64,000 bases of DNA from CAZQHK01 sp964593455 (GTDB taxonomy: Bacteria > Muiribacteriota > CAYSPT01). The stretch covers positions 1-64,000 of the forward strand of contig CAZQHK010000002.1 of NCBI GenBank assembly GCA_964593455.1, in the 5' to 3' direction. Of the stretch, positions 26,622 through 35,746 are shown piece by piece. The notes beneath the pieces are model-generated. The model worked only from the letters and a program-made list of their open reading frames with translations, did no database searches and was not told where the DNA came from. Every line of letters starts with the position of its first letter. The stretch's first letter is position 1. A program made the translations under genes and the position numbers.

Positions 26622-26808
26622 TCGCCGCACCTCCCTGTATACTCTGCAATCATATCCTCTGTGTTCCTACATTTCAGGCACATTAAAAGCCACTCCTGCC
26701 ACAGACAGCAGAACTGGCTTAACGATTCCTCGACTTTTGGCAGCTCCTTCTGCCTCATGGCAAATCCCTTCCTTGGGCAAATAATAACACTTCTTCGCTT
26801 CTGGTTAA

Positions 26809-26837
26809 AGCCTACCCCACGAATTAGGGGTTGTCAA
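26809..26837 (-). promoter_or_regulatory. Promoter of the short flagellin
   Basis: On the minus strand, TTGACA (26832-26837), a 17-bp spacer and TAGGCT (26809-26814). The -35 box lies in the palindrome GGGGTTGACAACCCC, which could be an operator. The same TTGACA-N17-TAG(G/C)CT layout precedes giant flagellin 2. It is a housekeeping-type promoter rather than the sigma-28 form (TAAA…GCCGATAA). Confidence 0.6.
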
Positions 26838-26936
26838 CCCCCATCTCCGCATTTTGCAGAGCTATATATGTATATATATTGGAAAGTAGTATTTTCACGA
26901 TGATGTATGTTCAATTTCTTCCTTAACCATTAAAGA

Positions 26937-26975
26937 AAAGCCTCCGGCGGACATCTTGCCGAAGGCTTTATTTTT
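26937..26975 (-). terminator. Rho-independent terminator of giant flagellin 2
   Basis: On the minus strand AAAGCCTTCGGC (26958-26969) pairs with GCCGGAGGCTTT (26937-26948) over 12 bp with one G-T pair, followed by a T-rich run. It lies directly after the giant flagellin 2 stop and before the short flagellin leader. Confidence 0.85.
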
Positions 26976-26983
26976 CTTGTTAC

Positions 26984-29900
26984 CTAAAAACCGAAGCTGC
27001 TGGTGGCGGTGCCGATGCCCGAGCCCATTAGCAATGACATGGCGTTTGTCGGGTCGAGGGCGGAATTACTCAAGAGCGCCTCCACTAACTGGGACATCAC
27101 CTGGGCTTCGGTGAAGTTCATCATTTCCGTTTCCGTGTCCAGGTACTTGATCTGCGCGTTGGCAGCCATTGCCCGCGACTCCTGGTCCATGTGCGTCTGC
27201 AGGGTGTAGGTGAGCTGGTTCTCCTGGGTGCCCGCCACCGTCTGCAAACCCTGTATCCGGGCGATGGCTGCGTTCACCCGCTCCATGCCGGCGTCCACCC
27301 CCGCCTGGTCCATCAGGTCGATATCGTCGAGCTGCTGGCCCACCACGGTGAGATCGGCAGAGAGCTGGGTGTCGATCTCCGAGTCCAGGCCGCTGTTGAA
27401 TACCATAGACTCGGCGAAGTTTTCTTCTTCCCCACCCTCGTAGTCGTAGGTAAACTCCACCATGTTGTTGGCGTAGGGGATGGCGTCGCCATGCAGGGTG
27501 ATAGTGCGATCGTCCAGGGTGAATCCGTTTATGGCGTCCTCCGTGTAGGTCACGCCGTCGATGACCAATTCGAAGCTTCCTTCCACCGGCGCCCGTACCA
27601 GGTCGATGGTGTCCATTACTTCACCGACACCGTACTCCACCAGGATCTCATCGTCGTAAGTGGGGATACCGGTACCGTTGAAATGCAGCAGGTCCGGGTC
27701 GACACCGTCCACGGTGTAACCGTTGGTCTCGTCCACCGCCAGCCGCTCTCCGTTCAGCCAGACCTTTAACGTCAACGGGTTGTAGTCGTCCGGAGGAGTG
27801 AGAGTCATCTGGGTGTACGGCTCGCCGGTCTCGAAGTTGACCGTAAACTCGTCCCCGATACCGGCGATGGCGTCTCCGTGCAGGGTGACAACATCGTCGG
27901 CAACGGTCCAGCCGTTCACGGCGTCTTCCGTTACCGGGGTGCCGTTGAGCAAGACCTCGACGCTCCCGGCGTTGGGAACGGCATCCAGGGTCAGTTCCTC
28001 CACGTCGTCCCCGATCTGGTACTGGATAGTGTACGAGTCACCCGGGTCCCCCTGGCCGGTACCGTAAAGCTCGATAGTGCTCTCGTCTCCGCTCAGCTGC
28101 CAGCCGTCGACGGCGTCTTCCGACACCTCCAGACCGTTCTTGAACACGGTGAGGCTGCCCGCGTTGGGAGGCGGGAAGTTGATGGCGTCGAAGGCCTCGA
28201 TCTCCGTAAGCTTTTCACCAAGATCATAGGTCCAGGCCACCTCTTCTGGATACTTGGGAATAACGCTGCCGTTGAAGGTCAGGGTGCTCCCGTTCAGCGT
28301 GTACTCCGCCGGATCCACTGCCACTCCGTCCAGGGTCACCTCCAGGGTGCCGGCGTTGGGAGTGTTACCCAGGTCGAACACGGTGTTGCTCCGGTTCACC
28401 TGGTAATCGATCTGTACCGCGTCAGCAGCCCCGGGGGCGTTGGCGGTGAAGGTAATCTGGTTGCCGTCATGGATATTGTAATCGGCAGGGTCGATGGTGA
28501 CCCCTTCGACCTGCACCGTCATCCCGGCGGGCTCGTAAGGGTCGTCAGCCAAAAGATAGGTGTCCAGCATGGTAGAACTGGTGTAGTCCACCTCGATGGC
28601 GTCTCCGTAGAAGGGTTTGGCACCGCCGTTGAACAAGATGTCGTCCCCGGAAATAGAGTACCCGTTGACGCCGTCCTCCAGCACGTTGACCCCGTTGATC
28701 CGAACCCCGGTGACTTCCCGCAGGTCCTCGGTGAGAGTAACGGAATCGGTGTAGTCGCCAGCGTCGAAGCTGACCGCGATATCGTCCTGGTAGTCGGGCT
28801 TGGAAGTGCCGTTGAAGGTGATGACGTCACCGGCGATGGTCCAGCCGTTAGCGCCGTTTTCCGCCACCGGGGTACCGTCCACGGTGACCACCGCGGTGCC
28901 CAGCAGGCCCTGGATCGGAGTGTCGCTCAGGGTGAACTGGTCCTCGGCGCCGTAGTTGTAAGCCACCTCCACCTCATCCCCGTAGAAGGGGATGCTGCCG
29001 GTGAAGGTCAGGGTGTTGCCCACGATGTTGTAGTCGGCGGGATCGATCACCACGTCGTTCACCTCCACCGTGGCGGTGCCCGCGTTGGGGTTCTCGCTTA
29101 ACGTAAAGGTGTCCTGAGTGGTAGCTATTTCATAATCAATAACAATCTGTTCCTGATAGAAGGGTTTGGCGGTGCCGTTAAACAGGATGTCATCCCCGGA
29201 GATGGTGTACCCGTTGACGGGGTCCTCCACGATGGGATTTCCGCCCACGGTGATGGAGTTGATGCTGTTGGGCGTGTCGCCCAGGGTCACCGAGTCGGTG
29301 TACTCGCCCACATCGTAGTCGAACTGCGCCGCCGCGCCGTGGGCGGCGTCCAGGATGGTGACTTCGTCATTAACATCATCATAGGTGTAGTCGTCCCCTT
29401 CGTCCTGCAGGACGCCGTCCACCCGCACCTCCAGGGTGCTGCCGAAGGGCGTTTCGCTCAGGGCGTAGGTGTGGTCGGGGGTGCCGATCTGGTAGTCCAC
29501 CTGGAGGTCGGCGCCGGTATTGAGCCCGTAGCCGAAATCGAACCCCGCGGGGTCCGTCAGGGTAATGGTGTCCCCGACCATGGAGTAGTCCACCCCTTCG
29601 GTCAGGTTGTAGGTTGGTGGGACTGTGGGTCCCTGGCTTTCCGTCTTGATGGTGAGTTCACCCAGATCGCCAATGGATATGCCGCCTTCCCGGATCTTGA
29701 ACTGATCGCCGTTGTTGATAGAGCCGAACTGGTTGAACAGTTCATTGGGATCGGTGCCGTCTCCCCGATAGACGCTGACGGCTATATTCTGCCCGGTGCC
29801 GACGTACTCCACCTTCAGCTCTTTGATCTCGTCGCCGGTTGTCTTTATATCAATGATTTCCCAGTCTCCGTAAGTCTGGTCTTCCTGAATCATGCCGGCT

Positions 29901-30481
29901 CCCTTGGCGTCGAGCGTTTGACTGGTGGGAGTATGAACGCCGGTGGTCTCGGTCTGGTCCACCACCTGGAGGGTGGTCTCCTGGTCCAGACGGTTGCCGT
30001 ACGTCACTATGAACTCCTCGTTTTTACTGACGTTGGCAATCTGCTGCTCTAATTTACCGGGATTGGCCCACGTGTCCTTGAACACGTTGACGGCCACATT
30101 GTCGGCGTCCCCGATGTACTTGACCGTGAAGGAGTCGTAATCGAGGTCACCCTCCTGGGCGATGGCGGTGACCTCGAAGACGTCCGACAGGATGTCGCCG
30201 ACCTGGACGCCGTTCGCGCCCCTGGTGTCGAAATTCGCCGCCAGGTAGATCTCCTGCCCGGAGGCGTAGTTCTGGGTGACCTGGGCCGAATAGCTCCCAT
30301 CATTGGGATCGTTGGCCAGGGTGTAGGCGTCCGTCCCCTCGGTGAAGGCCAGGTTGTCGGTTATATCCTGGATCCCCTCGTGGGTACCGGTGTCCTGGGT
30401 GGTGTGGAACTCCAGCCCGGTGAAGTTCTCCACCGCGTTGTTGGTGGCGGTGATGTCGAAGGTGTCGGTGGTGGAGCCCAC
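26984..30481 (-). pseudogene. Giant flagellin 2, distal part after an internal TAG
   Basis: This frame (1165 codons after a GTG) is in register with the upstream N-terminal flagellin segment. The two are separated only by TAG GAG, so they are one gene of about 1411 codons. It holds eleven beta-type repeats (about 27440-29440; NGYTISGDDILFNGTAKPFY…IDY) and the C-terminal flagellin helices (TLQTHMDQESRAMAANAQIKYLDTETEMMNF, ending TSSFGF). Repeats 8-11 align one-to-one with those of giant flagellin 1. There are no further stops, so decay, if real, is recent. Alternatives are readthrough or a base-call error. No usable separate start with its own ribosome site is seen. Confidence 0.8.
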
Positions 30482-30494
30482 CTCCTAGGAGGTG
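30479..30494. other. Perfect 16-bp palindrome containing the in-frame TAG
   Basis: CACCTCCTAGGAGGTG reads the same on both strands. The stop codon TAG of giant flagellin 2 is at its centre (30485-30487, minus strand). On the sense strand the right half is GGAGGTG, a full match to the ribosomal anti-Shine-Dalgarno. It could pause ribosomes or form a short hairpin. Confidence 0.85.
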
Positions 30495-31219
30495 AAGGCG
30501 TCGTCGATCCGCTGCGTCTCGGCGGCGGTGAAGCTGTCCGACTCGGCCTCCAACGGTACCACTTCGTCCACGCCAATGGTGAAAGCGTCCTGGAGCGCTT
30601 CCAGGTAGCCGCCGTCGGCAGTATCGTTGATCGTCTGGAAGGTGGCGCCCAGGGCGGTGGCGTCGAAGGTCCGCTCGATGTCCTGGAGCTCGTCCGCGAT
30701 GGGGAACAGGTTCGTCCAGTTGCGGACACCTACCGCCGATACGTTCTCCTGGTAGATGTCCGGCCCGAAGGCCACCATGGTGTTATCGCGCCCCTGGGGA
30801 TTGGAAGCCGCCTTGAACAGGTAGTGATTGTTGTACTGGGCGGTGTTGGCCACATCCTCCAGGGTGGCCAGCATCTCGTCCACGTAGATCTGCGCTTCAT
30901 CGCGGTCGGTCTGGTTCACCGGGCCGTTCAAAAATTCGATCTTGTCCTTGATGTCGTTCAGGGTACTTAGTATCTCGTCGTACCCGGTCTGAAAGGTCTG
31001 CAGGAGCGAGATGGCGTTCTGGGTGTTCCCCTGCCAGGCGTTGGAAGCTACCGCCTTGGTCTGCCACCGCTCGCTCATGGCGTACTCCGTGGGGCCGTCC
31101 GCCGGTGAGGGAAGGCCGGTGCCGGCGATCAAGCGCTTCGTGATCTTGGCCATATCCCCCTGGTAGCGTTTGAGCTGATTGAGCATCATTAAGGAATTCA
31201 TGTTTCCGATTATCTTCAT
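30485..31219 (-). CDS. Giant flagellin 2, N-terminal part up to the internal TAG
   Basis: 244 codons encoding the D0/D1-type flagellin N-terminus (MKIIGNMNSLMMLNQLKRYQ, RLIAGTGLPSPADGPTEYAMSERW) and the first part of the central region. It ends at TAG. It aligns along its length with giant flagellin 1, including NGPVNQTD…AQIYVDEML and YNNHYLF. The start at ATG 31219 has AAGGAGG upstream. Alone, this product would lack the C-terminal helix needed to polymerise, so it would not form a filament unless the TAG is read through. Confidence 0.85.
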   Translation of the reverse strand: MKIIGNMNSLMMLNQLKRYQGDMAKITKRLIAGTGLPSPADGPTEYAMSERWQTKAVASNAWQGNTQNAISLLQTFQTGYDEILSTLNDIKDKIEFLNGPVNQTDRDEAQIYVDEMLATLEDVANTAQYNNHYLFKAASNPQGRDNTMVAFGPDIYQENVSAVGVRNWTNLFPIADELQDIERTFDATALGATFQTINDTADGGYLEALQDAFTIGVDEVVPLEAESDSFTAAETQRIDDAFTS

Positions 31220-31377
31220 TGGTAATTCCTCCTTGAAAAATCTTCCGACAAACGAAAAAGAGCTACCGCGCAGGTTTCATGCAACAGTTTCGCGCGCGTT
31301 GCTCTCCGTGGGGCAACTCCGTTTGCCATGGTATCACCATTCCCATCCTTGGAAAGGTTATTTTTATTCCTATACAA

Positions 31378-31406
31378 AGGCTATCCTACGATTCGCCACT
31401 TGTCAA
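31378..31406 (-). promoter_or_regulatory. Promoter of giant flagellin 2
   Basis: On the minus strand, TTGACA (31401-31406), a 17-bp spacer and TAGCCT (31378-31383), preceded by GGGG as at the short-flagellin promoter. The expected leader is about 150 nt and ends in AAGGAGG before ATG 31219. Confidence 0.6.
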
Positions 31407-31413
31407 CCCCCTA

Positions 31414-31641
31414 CTTTCTACACTTTCTTGCTTGAGGGCGGGACCACCCAGCTTCCCTTACACTCCAATGTTTGCACTCACTCCTGCAAAATAATCCAGC
31501 TTCCACAGGGTACACTTTCTACACTTTCTTGCTTGACCATCTCAATCTCATTTTCTCGCTATTTGGTGTCTTTTCGCCCACACCAGTGCTTATCACTCGA
31601 TAACATCTACCTTCCGTCCTCACGCAAGAAGTGTAGAAAGA
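31414..31641. repeat. Repeat modules upstream of the flagellin locus
   Basis: Three copies of the CTTTCTACACTTTCTTGCTTG module of the dispersed family: 31414-31436, about 31508-31558 (with the CCATCTCAATCTCATT extension) and an inverted copy at about 31623-31641. The last two form an inverted pair bounding about 134 bp. The first starts eight bases upstream of the giant flagellin 2 -35 box. Apart from the flagellin 2 promoter and leader, 31220-31712 holds nothing else I can assign. Confidence 0.65.
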
Positions 31642-31712
31642 AGCTTTGTCGAGCAAGCACCTTGCGAAGCAACAGCGAAGCGAAAGTCAGGCCACAGACC
31701 GGCGGATGACTT

Positions 31713-32795
31713 TTATAAAACAGTCACTTGGCCCGGTTCTACTGTCTCATCGGCCGCATAAACCGGTTCCCGGCCGATTAGCCGTTTCAGTATCCTGGCG
31801 TTTACCCGTTTGTAGCCGACGGCCCGGCTCATGTCGCGGGGATTGACGTGAATTATCAGGTCCTCTGTGACCGGTACTGATGTATCTCCTGTTTGCCGCC
31901 GGGAGGACTCTTCGCTGGTGTTGTTCACCGGATTGGTCCCGTCGAATGCCTTGCCTTCGAGATGGCCCGTTAGCGCCGCCAGAATCCGTCTCCGGAAGAT
32001 GAACGAGTGCACCAGTTCGCTGAACGCCGGGTGCCAGGGACCGGCCAGGAGACGGTCTCCCCATCCTCCGGCGGGAGGATGCAGGGCCAGCCGGGCAACC
32101 GGGATTCTGTGATTTTCGAATATGGTCACCATGGCCGCCGTCCGGCGGACCGCCTGCGGAAGCGAGAGAGGGCGGTACTTCCCTGCTCTCCAGATATCCG
32201 CCAGAGGACTGCCTTCCAGGACCAGGCAGGGATGAATCCGCACATGATCCGGAGCGAGCGCCGCCACCTGCCCAGCTGATTCTTTCACGTGCTCGGGGCG
32301 CTCACCGGGAAGACCTATCATCAGGTGAACACCCACCGCCAGGCCGGCTTCCTTGAGCAAACTGACGGCGTTGATCACATCCTCGGGGGTGTGCTCTCTC
32401 AGTATTCCGGATAAAAGCGACGGTTCCATGGTCTGGGCGCCCACCTCCACGGTGGTCACGCCCGCCGCTTTCAGCCGATGAACGATATCCCGATCCAGGT
32501 CGTCGGGACGGGTGGAGAGACGGATGCCGCTCAAGTCCCCGCTCTCGATATAACCGGAAGCTTTTTCGAGCAAATTAGATTGTGTCTCTACCGGTAAACC
32601 GGTGAAGTTACCGCCGTAGAAGGCCAGTTCAACGACGCTGGAAGGTTTGGTTCGGATGGCATCATCCCGGGTGCAACGGTAATCGGAAACAATGCGTCGG
32701 ATGGATTCAGTGGCGAATGACGGATCAGTGCCGGTGGCTGATTCCTGGCAACAATAGATACATCGGCCGGGGCATCCGGCCTGGGGAAGAAACAC
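31713..32795 (-). CDS. Elp3-like radical SAM protein
   Basis: A protein of about 360 aa with a radical SAM cluster-binding motif near its start (AGCPGRCIYC, three Cys spaced CxxxCxxC), followed by ELAFYGGNFTGL, IRLSTRPDDLD and GVHLMIGLPGE. It resembles the Elp3/YhcC-like family found beside rnc in many Firmicutes; its reaction there is not settled. It lacks the C-terminal acetyltransferase domain of true Elp3. GTG 32795 is nine bases past the rnc stop. The frame is open farther upstream but would overlap rnc by 170 bp, so the start is uncertain. Confidence 0.85.
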   Translation of the reverse strand: MFLPQAGCPGRCIYCCQESATGTDPSFATESIRRIVSDYRCTRDDAIRTKPSSVVELAFYGGNFTGLPVETQSNLLEKASGYIESGDLSGIRLSTRPDDLDRDIVHRLKAAGVTTVEVGAQTMEPSLLSGILREHTPEDVINAVSLLKEAGLAVGVHLMIGLPGERPEHVKESAGQVAALAPDHVRIHPCLVLEGSPLADIWRAGKYRPLSLPQAVRRTAAMVTIFENHRIPVARLALHPPAGGWGDRLLAGPWHPAFSELVHSFIFRRRILAALTGHLEGKAFDGTNPVNNTSEESSRRQTGDTSVPVTEDLIIHVNPRDMSRAVGYKRVNARILKRLIGREPVYAADETVEPGQVTVL

Positions 32796-32803
32796 CGGCA
32801 GGA

Positions 32804-33478
32804 TTACAGGTCGAGCACCCGGCAGGCTTCCCGGGCGGCGGCCTGTTCCGCCTGTTTCTTGCTGTGGCCGTTTTCCGTGGCCAGCACTTCCTTGTTCACC
32901 AGAACCTCCACCTGGAATTTCTTCTGGTGCGGAAGACCCGTTTCCTCGATAACTCTGTATGTGGGATAACACCCGTACCTCCGCTGCGTAAACTCCTGCA
33001 GGACCGCCTTGGCGCTCTTGCCCAGCTTGCGGTCAAACAGATCGTCGATCCGGTCTTCCAGGTAAGCGTAGACAAGGCGTTCAACCGCGTCCGAACCACC
33101 GTCGAGATCGATAGCGGCCAGCACGGATTCCATACTTTCAGCCAGGATCGAGCTTTTATCCCGGCCTCCCAGTTGCTCTTCTCCCCGTCCCAGCAAGAGG
33201 TGTTTCCCCAACTCAATCTCTTCCGCCCACCGGGCGAGATTTTTCCGGCTGACGAGTTCCGACCTGATAAGAGTCATTTCCCCGGGTTCCAGGTCCGGAT
33301 AACCATGGTACAGGATATCGGTAACCAAAAAGAGAAGCAGGGCGTCACCAAGAAAGGCAAGCCGGGCCGCGATACAATCCAGCTGGTGTTCTTCGGCGTA
33401 CGACCGATGCGTCAGGGCCGCTGTGATGAGTGCATGGTCGTTAAAGGTGTAACCGAGAGTTGATTCTAATTCATTCAA
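32804..33478 (-). CDS. rnc: Ribonuclease III with altered active-site residues
   Basis: A 224-aa protein with the RNase III domain (1-150; LGYTFNDHALITAALTHRS, LAFLGDALL, SSILAESMESVLAAIDLD) and a C-terminal double-stranded RNA-binding domain (155-222; FQVEVLVNKEVLATENGHSKKQAEQAAA). The enzyme normally cuts double-stranded RNA in rRNA processing. The usual NERLEFLGD reads AARLAFLGD here, so residues 38 and 41 are Ala instead of Glu; Asp45 remains. Asp114 is Glu and Glu117 is kept. Cleavage may be weak or absent. The start lies one base from the acpP stop. Confidence 0.88.
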   Translation of the reverse strand: MNELESTLGYTFNDHALITAALTHRSYAEEHQLDCIAARLAFLGDALLLFLVTDILYHGYPDLEPGEMTLIRSELVSRKNLARWAEEIELGKHLLLGRGEEQLGGRDKSSILAESMESVLAAIDLDGGSDAVERLVYAYLEDRIDDLFDRKLGKSAKAVLQEFTQRRYGCYPTYRVIEETGLPHQKKFQVEVLVNKEVLATENGHSKKQAEQAAAREACRVLDL

Positions 33479-33715
33479 TCAACTAAGTTTTTCTTCGATG
33501 TACTTAACTGCCGCGCCCACTGTGCTGAGCTTCTCAGCGTCCTCGTCAGGGATCTGAAGATCAAACTCCTCTTCCAGGGCCATGACAAGTTCTACCTGGT
33601 CCAATGAGTCGGCTCCAAGATCGTCCTGGAAGCTGGCGTTGTCTGAAATCTCACTTTCCGACACATCCAGTTGTTCCGCCGTAATTTTCTTGACTATCTG
33701 CAACGTATCTGACAT
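33479..33715 (-). CDS. acpP: Acyl carrier protein
   Basis: A 78-aa acidic four-helix protein that carries acyl chains on a phosphopantetheine arm during fatty-acid synthesis. The arm attaches at Ser37 in GADSLDQVELVMALEEEF. Length and motif are typical. It lies directly before rnc and 13 bp after fabG in one minus-strand operon. Confidence 0.97.
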   Translation of the reverse strand: MSDTLQIVKKITAEQLDVSESEISDNASFQDDLGADSLDQVELVMALEEEFDLQIPDEDAEKLSTVGAAVKYIEEKLS

Positions 33716-33728
33716 GATATTTCCCTCC

Positions 33729-34475
33729 TCACATGGTCATTCCACCGTCTACAGCCAGCACATGGCCGGTCACGAAAGAAGCATAATGAGACGCCAGAAA
33801 AATCACCGCGCCCGCAACTTCCTCCGGCGTACCGATTCGGCCGAGCGGAGTATCTTTCAGGATACCTTTTTTAACATCATCTGACAGAACATCAGTCATA
33901 TCCGTCTGGATGAACCCGGGAGCAATTGAGTTGACCCTTATTCCGCGGGGAGCAAACTCACGTGCCGCCGATTTGGTAAACCCGATTATTCCCGCTTTTG
34001 AAGCAGCGTAGTTAGCCTGGCCGGCGTTTCCCCTGAGCCCGATCACAGACGCAATATTGATGATCGATCCCGAGCGCTGTTTCATCATTTTCCGGGCAAA
34101 CGCCTTGGTGACCAAAAAGACGCTCTTCAAGTTAACGTTAATTACTTTGTCCCAGTCTTCTTCTTTCATCCTCATCAGCAATCCATCCCGGGTGATCCCG
34201 GCATTATTGACCAGGATGTCAAGCCGGTCGAACTCGCCGAGTACGGCTTTGACCAAACTATCTACCGCCTCGGCTGAAGACACGTCCGCCACATGAGTAA
34301 TGACGTTTCCGCCCGCCGCGCTAAGTTCACTCTTTGCCTGGACCAGCGCTTCTCCGTCCAGGTCACAGATAAACACACTCGATCCTTCCTCAACCAGGGT
34401 AGCGGCAATGGTTTTGCCTATTCCCCGGGCCCCGCCGGTAACCAGCGCGGTTTTTCCCTCAAGCAGTTTATTCAT
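33729..34475 (-). CDS. fabG: 3-oxoacyl-ACP reductase FabG
   Basis: A 248-aa short-chain dehydrogenase that reduces 3-oxoacyl-ACP with NADPH in each elongation cycle. The nucleotide motif TGGARGIG is at about residues 13-20, NNAGITRDGLLMRM at about 90 and the catalytic Ser-Tyr-Lys set in INIASVIGLRGNAGQANYAASKAG (Tyr about 155, Lys about 159). ATG 34475 follows AAGGAGG by five bases, which decides it over a longer frame. It is followed by acpP and rnc. Confidence 0.95.
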   Translation of the reverse strand: MNKLLEGKTALVTGGARGIGKTIAATLVEEGSSVFICDLDGEALVQAKSELSAAGGNVITHVADVSSAEAVDSLVKAVLGEFDRLDILVNNAGITRDGLLMRMKEEDWDKVINVNLKSVFLVTKAFARKMMKQRSGSIINIASVIGLRGNAGQANYAASKAGIIGFTKSAAREFAPRGIRVNSIAPGFIQTDMTDVLSDDVKKGILKDTPLGRIGTPEEVAGAVIFLASHYASFVTGHVLAVDGGMTM

Positions 34476-34593
34476 AAATGCCTCCTTCAAAGCGGAAAAA
34501 ACAAGCCTACGCCCGGGCTCAAATCTCAAACGCCCTTTTCAAAGTGAATAGTGCAAATTGAACTCTAGGTGGCGAAAGTACGTTTTCGGGACA

Positions 34594-35739
34594 TCACTTT
34601 TTCAACAGGCCCGCGGCGATAACCATTCGCTGCACTTCAGAGGTGCCTTCATAGATTTCCGTTATCTTGGCGTCACGGTAAAACCGTTCCACGGCGTAAT
34701 CTTTCATGTAACCGTAGCCGCCATGAATCTGGACCGCTTCCCTGGCCACCCGAACAGCCACGTCGGACGCGTAAAGCTTGGCCATGGCCGCTTCCGTCCC
34801 GAAAGGCTGGCCGGAATCTTTAAGACAGGCGGCCCTCCAGGTAAGAAGACGGGCGGCGTCGACCTCGGTGGCCATGTCCGCCAGTTTCCATTGAATCCCC
34901 TGGAACTTGCTGATAGGTTGACCGAACTGGTGCCTCTCCTTGGAGTATTTAAGCGATTCCTCGACGGCCGCGGCCCCGATACCCACCGCCTGCGAAGCGA
35001 TGCTGATACGCCCACCGTCGAGCGTTTCCAGGGCCACTTTAAAACCTTTTCCGACTTTGCCAAGCACATTTTCTTTCGGTACCAGTGTATCCTGGAATAC
35101 CAGTTCGCAGGTCCCGGAAGCACGGATACCCATCTTTTTTTCCTTGGTTCCCACCGAGTACCCGGGAAAACCGCTCTCCACGATAAACGCCGAGAACCGT
35201 CCCCGGGTCCGGCCGGGTTTAACCACCTTGGCGATAACGATGATGACGTCCGCCACATCGCCGCCGGAGATGAAGTGCTTGACACCGTTGAGCACATAAT
35301 GGTCCCCGGCGTCCACCGCGGTAGTCTGTTGGTTGAGGGCGTCGGAACCTGCTTCAGGTTCGGTGAGAGCGAAAGCTCCCAGTTTCTCCCCGCGGGCCAG
35401 GGGCGCGAGATATTTCTGTTTCTGCTCCTCCGTACCGTAGGCGTTAAAGGGCCAGCACACGAGCGAGTTGGCGCCGGCCACCATACCACCGACAGCGGCG
35501 CAGGCTTTTGACACCTCTTCCACCACCATCACGTACGTTAGCGTGTCGCACTCGGCCCCACCGTACTTTTTGGGGACGATTAATCCAAGCAGGTCTACCT
35601 TACCCATCTTCTTGTAGACGTCCAGGGGAAACCGCTCTTCTTCATCTGTTTCCTGGGCAATGGGTTTGATTTCTTTCTCCGCGAATTCGCGGACTACCTT
35701 CAATACCATCTTCTGTTGCGGCGTCAATGAAAAGTCCAT
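34594..35739 (-). CDS. Acyl-CoA dehydrogenase
   Basis: A 381-aa FAD-dependent dehydrogenase that introduces a trans-2 double bond into an acyl thioester. Motifs include LTEPEAGSD (about 126), the substrate loop GIRASGTCELVFQD, ERHQFGQPIS (about 273), QIHGGYGYM and the catalytic Glu in YEGTSEVQR near residue 367. The start at ATG 35739 (MDFSLTPQQ) is the usual family start. The gene lies between plsX and fabG, where fabD or fabH is expected. It may supply or reshape acyl chains for phospholipid synthesis, which is inference from position. Confidence 0.93.
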   Translation of the reverse strand: MDFSLTPQQKMVLKVVREFAEKEIKPIAQETDEEERFPLDVYKKMGKVDLLGLIVPKKYGGAECDTLTYVMVVEEVSKACAAVGGMVAGANSLVCWPFNAYGTEEQKQKYLAPLARGEKLGAFALTEPEAGSDALNQQTTAVDAGDHYVLNGVKHFISGGDVADVIIVIAKVVKPGRTRGRFSAFIVESGFPGYSVGTKEKKMGIRASGTCELVFQDTLVPKENVLGKVGKGFKVALETLDGGRISIASQAVGIGAAAVEESLKYSKERHQFGQPISKFQGIQWKLADMATEVDAARLLTWRAACLKDSGQPFGTEAAMAKLYASDVAVRVAREAVQIHGGYGYMKDYAVERFYRDAKITEIYEGTSEVQRMVIAAGLLKK

Positions 35740-35746
35740 ACCGGTT

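Noticed and set aside
30485..30487. TAG read as pyrrolysine
   Set aside because: TAG ends other genes here (pilT, the IS630 transposase), there is no pyl gene in the window, and flagellins are not known pyrrolysine proteins.
27878..30970. Plus-strand open frames opposite giant flagellin 2 (407, 237 and 196 codons)
   Set aside because: Antisense shadows for the same reason; no ribosome sites and no known motifs.
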